Assembly: GCA_027600665.1 (NCBI GenBank)
Contig: JADGJL010000153.1
Span: 1-36,755 of the forward strand
DNA: 36,755 nt
Source of the DNA: Irineochytrium annulatum
Lineage: Eukaryota > Chytridiomycota > Chytridiomycetes > Chytridiales > Chytridiaceae
Direction of reading: 5' to 3'
Below are positions 1-9,279 of the stretch, piece by piece. Within the stretch, counting starts at the first letter, position 1. The number at the start of each line of letters is the position of its first letter. The position numbers were made by a program, and so were the translations under genes. The notes beneath the pieces are model-generated. The model did no database searches, was not told the DNA's origin, and saw only the letters and a list, made by a program, of their open reading frames with translations.

Positions 1-84
1 CACCCCCCTCCCCGCCACACCATAAGTAAAAGGCAACAATAAAGACACGAGTTCATAAAGCTAGCGGAATACTAATAATGAAAA

Positions 85-1124
85 TCAACAACCCTCCCTC
101 CAGGCTACAGAAGCAGGTGCCATACCTATATCCCTATACAGTTTTTCTCCCTCCCAGATGATGCCAAATCCACCCGCTCGGACCCTGTCCATAAACTCAG
201 TAATGGCAGCCCGCACTCGCCCCTCGTCTTCGGCCAGGGGGTAAGCAAATCGAAGCAGACGGTGGTGGTGTTGCACAACCCAATCATTCTTTGCCGAATC
301 TCTTCGCTTCTGGCCCTCCAAGTCGATCAAAGTAGTCCTGTCCGTCGGCTTGAAATGTTGGATGCCATCCCACTCCATTAGCACATGGTGGGATCCGTAA
401 CCTGGCAGGAAGACTTTGAAATCGAACCGTAGATCTTGGGAGCCAATCTTTTGTGGGAATTCCGGGCGGAAGGATAATCGAAGCTCCGTGAGCGTACGTT
501 CGAGGAGTAATTCGCCAATGGACTTCGCAGCACACAATTGGCAGCCGTTGCTGTCGATGATACGTGCATCGAAGTGCCCATGATTGATGCCGTTGGTCGT
601 GTTCGAGCAGTCAAATGTAACCAGGCGGTTGGACTGATTGTGGAGCTGGCGAAGAGACTGATCCACTAACATATCTGCCCGATGGGGTCGGCGGGCTTCG
701 AGGGTGCGACAATGACACATGGTCAGGTGATTGTTCCGGGCGTTGCATCTGTGCATTCTATTAGTCCCAATCCCCGTGGTGTAAAAGCAAACGCACCTTA
801 AACAAAAGTATGAGCCCTGCCGAGCAGCATCCGTGAGGCTTCTAAGTGGCGCAGAGCTCTCATGGGGTGTTGCGCAGTAGCATCGGCCTTCGCAGATAAA
901 GTTCACCACTCTGCTGGAGGCGGGCAGCATTCGGTCGTCCGGATTTAAGAGTCTTGCCGCAACGTCAGGGTACGATACCATGACACAGCCAGCTTCGCAG
1001 CGGTTTAGATTACAACTGAATAAATTGGTTAGATGGAAATCAACTGGAATGTCAGTGAGTCATATTGAACGTACTTGTTGCATTGCAGTCTTCCACGAGT
1101 AAAACTTTGTACTGGCTTCGTCAT
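85..1124 (-). CDS. Cys-rich zinc-domain PD-(D/E)XK nuclease, giant-virus-like
   Basis: Predicted DNA endonuclease. Exons 1075-1124 and 85-1015 (about 326 aa); 758-796 is a possible extra 39-nt in-frame intron. The N-terminal half is rich in Cys pairs (QCNNCNLNRCEAGC, CEGRCYC, CHC, then GCQLC before SIGE), as in treble-clef or zinc-ribbon domains. The C-terminal part shows the nuclease core: D215 in RFDF, E231 in MEWDGIQHF, K259 in a DSAKND context, then LLRFAY. That order (CxxC, SxGE, FDF, ExDGxQHF, KN, LLRxxY) is familiar from many uncharacterised proteins of nucleocytoplasmic large DNA viruses and some protists; that is knowledge of the family, and viral origin here is inference. The start at 1124 was chosen because splicing to 1015 continues the Cys-rich frame; an ATG at 981 is the alternative. 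Substrate is unknown. Confidence 0.68.
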
Positions 1125-1295
1125 GGTGTGCTTGGCGCAATCGCATGGAAACGATGACGTATGCCACAACCGTGTTGGCAGCCATTACACTCCCATCAAG
1201 AATGCCCGCACTTGTACAGCTTATCATCCCATCGATGTTAACTTTGAGCAAGTGAAGCCCTAACCCTCTCTCATTCAACGTGAGAAGAGAGTTCA

Positions 1296-2677
1296 CTAAG
1301 CTGCCTTCCTGTCATGCTCGCTAGGCGGCCCCCGATTGTTTGGCTGGTGCTGTGTTGTTGTGGGGTTGAAAATCAATAGTTGAGGCGGCACAGGGATCCA
1401 CATGTTCCCGACCTTGACAAATGTCGTGTGCATGCCTTAAAGTGTTGTGGGCGTGGCTGAGAAGGGTACCTTCTCGGCGATACGAATGTCCACGCCATCA
1501 GCATACTTGTGGAACCAATTACCCCAATTCTCGACGTAAGCGACGGTGGCGCCAGGGTCAGCTTTGGTGGCGGGCATGTTGTCGGCTGGGTCATTGGTTG
1601 TGTCGGTGATCGAGCCTATTGCGCAGTGACACTGCCAGTAGACAAAGTGCTGACTGGGACGGCGACACAGACGGCAGGAGACAGGCTGGCAACAGCAGAT
1701 GACGATGAGCCAACTCCAACTGCAGGCTTGGACGGAGGTGACCGTACTAGGTGGGCGCGAGTCTATTGGTCAGCCAAAGGAGTACCAGCAGTGGCCGAAG
1801 GCGGCTGGGAACAGAGTCGAAAGTAGTTCCTGATGTCGTGCAAAGGAACTACTGTGAAGACTAGGTTAACACGTCATTGGGAAACAGACAGCGCTCACGA
1901 TCATTCTTGTCCACTAGCGGTCAGCCTTCCTCATTCCAGGCATGGACTTGGGAGGTTGGTCAGCGTTGCTGCCGTTCTCTTGTCAGCAGAAGTAAGTGTC
2001 ATCGTGTCCGTGGGCATGCTGCTGTGTGTTGGAGAGTGGCAGCGTCGTAGACAGCCTGAAGGATGGTGAGGTGACCGGTGAGTCCTTTGATGTACTCAGC
2101 GCGTAAGTAGAGGTCCGGAAGGATGACGCCGGCCGCGCAAAGTGCAGGGATTAGGATATTGAAGTGGATAGTGTAAGAGGCGGCCGAGGAGGTCTGCATG
2201 ACCTTGTCGAATCCGGGGATGGTTTCCGAGAGCGTGGATGCTGATGAGAACTGGGCGAGGACCCTGGCGCGGAAGGTGGCCCAATGGCAATGGCTGCCGT
2301 CAATTTTAAAACCCGACTGTTGCCAGCGGGCGAGCGCGACGCCCGACAGGCCGGTGACCGCCCAATAGGTGTAGGTGAGGTGTTGTTCGTACCGTGGTGC
2401 GGCACCATCCTCGAGGAAGTCATGTCCCGTGGGGATTACGTCGAAGTTGTCAAGGTAGTCCTTGATGATTCGGACGGACTCGTGGGCGGCCTTTTCTGCA
2501 GGTCTTTGGCGGAGAATCTGGGAGCCGCCGTCGAGGGCATCTTGAAGTTCCCGAGCGTGTGGGAGCTCGGGGGTGCAGGTCCTGCTGCCCTTCGAGTACC
2601 GCTTATGCTATTTCCCTTGGAACGCTCCTTTTTTCTATTTGAACCTGCAAATGCAACGTAGGTTGAGGACTCGGCAT
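1296..2677 (-). CDS. Uncharacterised multi-exon gene, middle unresolved
   Basis: No family recognised. A possible first exon 2645-2677 (MPSPQPTLHLQ) joins in phase, across a 37-nt intron, to a frame open from 2607 to 1999 (203 codons) that reads like real protein: many Trp, His and Tyr, with stretches such as TYTYWAVTGLSGVALARW and SHCHWATFRARVLAQF. Downstream, a second convincing stretch ends at 1470 (ATVAYVENWGNWFHKYADG), then a phase-0 57-nt intron (1413-1469) leads to the last exon 1296-1412 (VGNMWIPVPPQLLIF) and a stop at 1296-1298. The part between about 1999 and 1700 has stops in the frames I followed, so either introns are missed or the gene is broken. Coordinates are therefore an envelope. 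It lies divergent to the MFS gene, 221 bp apart. It could be an (alpha/alpha)-barrel enzyme, but that is only an impression. Confidence 0.4.
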
Positions 2678-2898
2678 AAATTTTTATGTTCGTTAGGGGC
2701 AGACAGCAGCAAGGGCGGCACTACTGAGCCCAGCCCGGAGCATTCCTGCAGCCACAAGCCCACAGCGGCCACTCGCTGACGTCCGGCACCATGGACGCAG
2801 CATAAGAACGGTTTTGTTCCCTAACCTGTCACTCTCCACACAATCCCCCATCGCGCCACCGACGCTCCTCGCTCTTCCAGTCGCTCCCTGTGCTTCCC

Positions 2899-4850
2899 AT
2901 GGCCGATGCCGTCCCGACCAACGCGGTCCCTGCGGTCCCCGCCGCGCCCGGTGACCCCGCCACATCTGCCGCCACACTTGATGACAAGAAAGGCGGGAAC
3001 CCCATCGTCGACGTCGAGCTGCAAGGGGACCCAAACGCGGATTGCGCTGAGGATGACTTCAGGCACCTCAACGACATCGTCTCGCAGGTGAAGGATCCGA
3101 TCTCACGATCTCGGTCGCGTTGGCTTTGCAGGGGCTTTTGTCCCTCGGACGAGTCATGGCTGAACACCACGTGCTTATCCTCGAACTTTCATTACAGATT
3201 GGCATGGGGCGGTTCCAGTGGGTTATGTTCTACGTCAGTTGGCCTGTTTCTTCTTAAAGTTTATCAAGCTGATCCCTATTCCTTAGGTGTGCGGTGTTGG
3301 GTGGGCCGGTGAGTGTTCAAACTGTCGCTTTACGACGCAAAGGGGGCTCGCGTTGGGATTCATTGCTGATCGGTTTATGAATCAACAGCGGACAACATGT
3401 GGCTGCAAGGACTAGCGCTGGCGCTCTCCTCCGTCGCCAACGAGTTCAACGTCAGTTCCGCCCTCTCCGCCTCCGGCACGTCCTGTACTTTCGCTGGCAT
3501 GATCATCGGTGCCTTCGTTTGGGGCATCATCGCCGACGTTGTCGGCCGTCGACCGTCATTTTTGATGACCGTCACCTTGGGAGCCATCTTCGGCGGCGCG
3601 GCTGCCTTCTCCGCAAACTTCGCCATGTACTGCGCCATGCTCTTCCTTATGGGTTGTGGTGTCGGGGGCAACCTCCCCGTTGACGGTTCCTTCTTCCTCG
3701 AGTTCATCCCGCGGGAACGACAAAGCCTCCTGACGCTTCTCTCACTATTCTGGCCTGTCGGACAGGTGGTCGCAGCTTTGTTTGCGTGGTGGCTTATGCC
3801 GACGTATTCTTGCACCGACACGGCCGACTGCCACTTCAGCAACAACAAGGGGTGGCGATACCTCCTCTTTACGCTCGCGCTCGCGACACTAGCGATGCTG
3901 ATCGCTCGTTTGACGCTCGTTAAGATGTTTGAGTCGCCCAAATACCTGATCGCGAACGGGAGGAAGGAGGAGGCCGTGAAGGTGTTGAAGGAGCTGGCGA
4001 AGATGAACGGGAAGGAGGATCTGATCGTCATCAGGCCGGAGCTGCTGCCAGATGTGAAGGTCGTGGAGGGGAGGTGGAGGGAAGAGGCTGTAGCGCATTT
4101 GAAGGAGATGGCCTATACCAAGGTCAGGCCGTTGTTTGGGAAGGACGTCATCAGGACGACGTTGCTGGTCTGGGGCGTGTGGATGTCGATCGCAATCGCG
4201 TATACCATGTTTTACAGGTTAGGCGCTATGGTCTCCGCCGCCACTTCATGTTACGCGTTTCTGAAAACGAGTCCAACAGCTTCCTCCCCACGTTCATTAA
4301 GAACGCCGGCGGCGCGAGCCTGACCGTTAACGAGACATACCGCAACTACCTGATTCAGTCCCTCGCGGGTGTGCCTGGATCTGTGGCTGGTTACTTTCTC
4401 GTCGACTCACGCCTTGGCCGGAGAGGTTGCATGGTTTGGTCTGCTGTTGGAACTGGCGCATCTATCTTCCTGTTCACGACCACAGGCAACGCGAGCTGGC
4501 AGCTGTTTTTTAACTGCATTTCATCCTTCCTTTCCAACTTGCTTTACGGAGGTGTGTTAATTTCTTTTGGGGGGGAAATGATAGTATAATATGGCTTCTA
4601 ACGGACATTTGTGATGACAGTCATCTACGCCTACACCCCCGAGGCCTTCCACACCAAGCACCGCGGCATCGCCGTCGGTACCGCCTCGGCCCTCGGCCGC
4701 ATCGTCGGCGTGTCGGCCCCTTTCCTCTCGGGCTGGCTCGTGGGGATCAACGCCAACATCGCGCTCTACCTCTCGGCAGCCTTGTTCGTCCTCACGGGCG
4801 CCTTTGCCTTCTTCCTCCCGATCGAGACCAGAGGCGTCGCCGCCATGTGA
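2899..4850 (+). CDS. MFS transporter, SV2/sugar-porter-like
   Basis: Plasma-membrane or organelle secondary transporter of the major facilitator superfamily, 525 aa. Six exons: 2899-3087, 3198-3233, 3287-3308, 3389-4217, 4280-4551, 4621-4850; all junctions are GT-AG and keep frame. Joining the two tiny exons (36 and 22 nt) rebuilds the block IGMGRFQWVMFYVCGVGWAA followed by DNMWLQG, which is characteristic of fungal SV2-related MFS proteins. The A-type motif ADVVGRRPS follows TM2, and GNLPVDGSFFLEFIPRERQ marks the TM4-5 region. The C-terminal half keeps YTPEAFHTKHRGIAVG. A long hydrophilic loop after TM6 (ANGRKEEAVKVLKEL) is usual. The N-terminus is hydrophilic, and ATG 2899 is the first in this frame. 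Substrate cannot be told from sequence; organic acid, phosphate or sugar are all possible. Confidence 0.85.
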
Positions 4851-5388
4851 AGGATGCATGTGGTTGCGTTTTCCCGGAGTTGACTTTTTCATTTTTTTAT
4901 GGTCCATTTTCTGTGGTTTGTACGATGACATTGTGAGGGTCGTTCTATCTTAATTTCTGAATCCCCTGCTCGTGTGCTTCGCTGTCGTGCTTCGTGCATA
5001 GCTCGTGTATTTATCGATGAGCCCTCATTGTGTGATTGTCCCACAAAACGATATTGTTCTTGTAGCTCCTCACCTTTACGATGTCCTTTTACGATTTGGC
5101 TGAAAACTTACATTGTTTCTGCATGAGGGGCGTTTAAAAGGGGGTTGCTTAGTTTCAACTTACGAGAGTATGAGATACAATTGGAAAAAGCGAGTTGTTC
5201 TTGCCGGCATGTTTTGTTAGCCGTCGTCGGCGATTAATGAGAAGACGAGCACTGTAGCCACCTCAGGAATTGCGATCGACTCAAATCAACATGATATTTT
5301 TATTCAATGGTGGATGGAGGTTCGACCACTTTTTCTAGTTCCAAAGAAAAAATTTCTACTCTGGTTCATTATCGCAAAGCCACATGAC
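4851..5388. other. Convergent intergenic region, nothing recognised
   Basis: Lies between the stop of the MFS gene and the stop of the tryptophan synthase gene. It is AT-richer than its neighbours and holds only short unsupported reading frames. Both 3' untranslated regions should fall here. I see no RNA gene or repeat. Confidence 0.6.
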
Positions 5389-8047
5389 TCAAATAGTCTG
5401 CTTTTGGTCCTCGAATCTCAAGTCCCTGCAAGAAACAAAGAAATCAGTCCATGAACAAACTCACCAAAATAAAAACCAGCTTAACTCACCACCCAATCTG
5501 CGGCCCAAACTTCGGCAGGTTCTCCGCAATCGACACGACGTCCTTATCGCCTCGCCCGCTGATGCAGACGACAATGTTTTGATCCGACTTCAGCGTCTTG
5601 GCAAGCTCGTACGCCTTCCAGACGGCGTGGGCTGTCTCGAGGGCAGGAATGATGCCCTCGGTCTCGGAGAGAATGCGGACACCCCGAAGTGCCTCGGCGT
5701 CCGTCGCAGAAACGTAGGTCGCGCGGCCAGAATCCTTCAACCAGGCGTGCTCGGGGCCGACGCCGGGGTAGTCGAGGCCCTTTTGTAACAATGTCACTAC
5801 TATCACTCGACGGGGCTGAGAAAATCGGAGAGACTTACGGCGCTGATACTATGTGTCTCGATGATCTGCCCGTCCTTGTCCTGCAACAAGTAGGTCCTCG
5901 TCCCATGCAATACGCCAGGCGTCCCCGCCGAAAGCGTCGCCGAATGCCTGCCGGTCTCAACACCGTCCCCGCCGGCCTCAACACCCAAAATCTTAACGCT
6001 CGCGTCGTCGACGAAGGGGTGGAACATCCCGATGGCGTTGGACCCGCCGCCAACGCATGCGACGACGTAATCGGGAAGCTTTCCGGCCTGCTCGAGCATT
6101 TGCTCGCGGGACTCGCGGCCAATCACGGACTGAAACTCGCGGACGATCTGGGGGAAGGGGTGAGGGCCGATGGCGGAGCCGATGAGGTAGTGGGTCGTTG
6201 CGACGTTCGTGACCCAGTCGCGCATGGCCTCGTTGATGGCGTCTTTGAGGGTCATCGAACCTGTATCCAGCAACATAAGCGAAGTCTTGTGCCACTAGAG
6301 TTTTATAACACCCTTACCCGACGAAACGGGAATAACCTTCGCGCCCAGCAACTTGATCCGGAACACATTCAACGCTTGCCTCCTCACGTCCTCTGCGCCC
6401 ATGTAGATGATACACTCCAGCCCAAACTTGGCGCAAACCGTCGCGGTAGCGACACCGTGCTGTCCAGCCCCCGTCTCCGCAATGATCCTCTTCTTCCCCA
6501 ACCTCATCGCCAGCAGGACTTGCCCCAACGCGTTATTGATCTTATGCGACCCCGTGTGGTTCAAATCCTCCCGCTTCAACCAGATCTTAGCCCCCTTCGC
6601 CGACTGCGTCAGCCGCTCGGCGACGTGAAGGCTCGATGGCCTGCCCATGTAGGGGTAGTGCGACCTGAACTCGTCCCAAAATTTCGGGTCAGCCTTCGCG
6701 GCCACAAAGGCGCGCTCGATCTCGTCGAGGCAGTCGACGAGGGCCTCGGGGGCGTATTGGCCGCCGAACTGGCCGAAGCGGGAGTCCATAATGTGGGAGG
6801 GGGGTATCGAAGACTCCTTGGCGAGTGACGGGGCCGTGTTGGCGCTGAGGATCGAGACGACGGAGGAGAGCGTAGCGGTTTTTTCTTCGACGGAGGTGTC
6901 GCGTTGCGTGATTGAGGAGGCAAAGTTCCGGACGGCGGCGGCCCTATTCGCCTTTTCTGTACGCCCGTTAGTCAGTATTTTTTTTTTTTTTAACGCCTCC
7001 TCTTTAAGAACCTTACCCGCCGTCTTCAGCGTGGTGATGATCTTCGAGCCGATCACAACGCCCTCTGCCTGAGACCCGACCTGGACGAAGTGTTCCCGCG
7101 TGCTGACCCCAAACCCGACGGCCAGCGGCAGCGACGTGTGGGCCTTGATCCGGTTGAGAAAACCCGACAGGTCCGAGTCCACGTTCTCACGAGCCCCCGT
7201 GACGCCGAGCGTGCTGACGACGTAAATGAAGCTGTCCGCTACGGACGCGAGGTGTTTGATCCGCATTTCGGTCGTCGAGGGCGCAATGAGGGGGATGTAG
7301 CTGAGTCTATAGAGCGGCACGTTAAGTACCCCCAAAAGATAACATCAAGTAAACTACTAACCCCTTTGCCGCCGCATTGTCCCTGAACTTCACAGCCTCC
7401 TCTGGCGGCAAATCAACGACGATAAACCCCGCAATCCCGACGCTCGCGCAGTCCTCCATCAGTTTAGCCTCCCCGTAAATCAGGAAGGGGTTGTAATAAC
7501 CCATGAGCACGACGGGGACCGTCAGGCCCTTCGCCTGCGCGTCCCGCACGTACTGAAGACACGTTGCGATGTCGATGCCGTGGTTCAGCGCGATCTATAA
7601 ACATGGCGAATAAGAATACTGAAAGACGCCGCGAAATAGGCTTGCTATGCATGCAACGTACAAAGCTGGAGTCCTGGATTGTAGGACCGTCAGCAATCGG
7701 GTCAGAAAAGGGAACGCCTGACGAAGATGAGTTAATACCGACACCGCGCGGGGATGCCGGCATGCATGCTTGCATGCATGCATGCCAAGTCTGTCAACGT
7801 CAACGTCAACGTACCGAGCTCAATGATGTCAGCGCCGCCCTGCTGGAGAGCCAGGAGAACGTCAACGGTGTCCTCGGGCTCGGGGAAGCCGGCGGTGACG
7901 TACGCCACGAAGGCCGGACGTTCTGGTTAGGCTGACAGTTAGCCCCAAAGGGTCGTATTCAACGGCATCGCGGCTCGAGGCCAGCGCGGGCGATCACTCA
8001 CCGTTGGCTTTCGCCTTCGCGAATACGTTGGCGAGCTTGGCGGACAT
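5389..8047 (-). CDS. TRP5: Bifunctional tryptophan synthase (alpha-beta fusion)
   Basis: Catalyses the last two steps of tryptophan synthesis: indole-3-glycerol phosphate to indole (alpha), then indole plus serine to tryptophan (beta, PLP-dependent); cytosolic. Nine exons: 8002-8047, 7815-7922, 7662-7717, 7362-7594, 7017-7306, 6318-6956, 5839-6260, 5490-5779, 5389-5425, giving 706 aa, close to yeast Trp5 (707). Alpha domain about 1-240: catalytic E50 in ADIIELG, D61 in [12 protein letters not shown], and phosphate-site VGFGVST. A linker of about 50 residues precedes the beta domain, which has the PLP lysine K383 in [19 protein letters not shown] and the PLP phosphate loop [10 protein letters not shown]. 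The C-terminus IGWDLRF is typical of the fungal enzyme. The alpha-then-beta order in one chain is the fungal arrangement. All junctions keep frame and no key residue is missing. Confidence 0.97.
7757..7813. repeat. GCATGC palindromic tract plus GTCAAC triplet repeat in intron
   Basis: Within the second intron of the tryptophan synthase gene (7718-7814) a run of overlapping GCATGC/CATG units (7757-7786) is followed by three copies of GTCAAC (7793-7810) that run up to the splice donor on the minus strand. It looks like simple-sequence expansion; a hairpin in the pre-mRNA is possible. Confidence 0.7.
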
Positions 8048-9279
8048 GGCGTCGATGAGGAGGGTGTGGACAAGGGAGATGGGGCGAGAGATGCGATCGC
8101 AAGTGGACCTTTTGCCGATGGAATCACCCTGAATTATGACAATCCCGCTCTTCACTCCGAATCATCCGGGTTGATTATCAGCCCGGATGGAATGGCTCAT
8201 TCATGTATTTGGTATCGCACAATAGCTTGCTATATGGTCACCGCCGATTTGAGAGAAGGGCGCCGTGCCAGGACTTCCATCGTAGACGACAACGGCATTG
8301 AAGATTAATACAACAATTACGACCACGACGAACCACGTCGCCTTCAAAATACAACACAAGCCATTAACCCGATTATCCCTCTGTCTCCATGCGCTCTTCC
8401 TACACAATGATGCTGTTCGGGACCGTGTTTTAAGGATAAGCAAATTATCGGTCGGGTGGGGTATGCAAGCACATCCGCTGTCCCAACGCTTCACATCGTT
8501 AGGCGGGGGTCAACGTACTGGCCGGATATGGTGGTACTGCTAGGTCTTCACCTAGCCCGCGTCTCTCCTGTACCCGAGAACGATAATCCTTGATGCAGAC
8601 CACCTTGTCCTCGCTTTTGTCCTCGAAGATAGGGGAGACACAGGCCAGGTGAAGACCAGCAGATCTCCAACCCACCCGGCCGGTACGTTGACTCTACCCA
8701 ACGACGTGAAGTTCGGACCTCAGCTTATCTCGACGATGACCCAGGCAAGGACAAAGCCCCGCCTTACGCCTTACGTACAAGTCGGCCCTTTGGGTTGGAA
8801 GATGGTGGCAAGAGGGCGGAGTGTGAATTGCTTGAATGGATGGATGTCGAATATGACGAAATTCTCAGACGCTTCACGAAAAAAGTCATGATGTTCGCGT
8901 ACTTGCTTGTGTACCAAATTCAAAACGTTATTCAGCATTTATTTCTGTCGTTTTTAATTAAAGCATAGGCTTTTATGTCCTTTACAATCGCCTTCAGTTT
9001 ACAAAAATCACAGGGAAAGGAAATATCCTTTATACACTCTACTCAAAAAAAATTGGAGTACAGAAGTAGGCGGAAGTCCTAAACAAGAAAAAAAGAGACG
9101 TACAATGAGGGGATAGGAATCACTACATGTGTCCCATAAGAGTTTTACAGAAAAAAAAAAATTGAAGTGAAAGGCCGATGAGGAGGTAATGAACAAATTG
9201 TATCGTCGTCGGGGGAGTTCGAAGAGGCTCTAAGAGTGTTTACTTCTCTCTACCACATTCTCATTCCTTTTTATCCCGC
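8048..9279. other. Intergenic region with hairpin element and A/T tracts
   Basis: This is 1.2 kb between the start of the tryptophan synthase gene and the stop of the beta-glucosidase gene, so it should carry the promoter of the former near 8050-8300 and the 3' end of the latter near 9200. Apart from the inverted repeat listed separately and A-rich runs around 9045-9165, only short unsupported reading frames are present. Confidence 0.6.
8538..8662. repeat. Imperfect inverted repeat (hairpin or MITE-like), about 125 bp
   Basis: The left arm starting at 8538 (CTGCTAGGTCTTCACCTAGCC) and the reverse complement of the right arm ending near 8662 (CTGCTGGTCTTCACCTGGCC) match over 20 bases with one gap and one A/G change. 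Weaker similarity continues inwards (GCGTCTCTCCTGTACCCGAG against TGTGTCTCCCCTATCTTCGAG), mostly with transitions. About 45 bp separates the arms. No coding capacity. It could be a miniature inverted-repeat element or a structured RNA; no target-site duplication was recognised. Confidence 0.6.

Noticed and set aside
3375..4031. 218-codon frame on the minus strand opposite the MFS gene
   Set aside because: Antisense shadow of the main MFS exon, with no family features.
5689..6828. 379-codon frame on the plus strand opposite tryptophan synthase
   Set aside because: Shadow of the beta-domain exons; crosses real introns and shows no domain.
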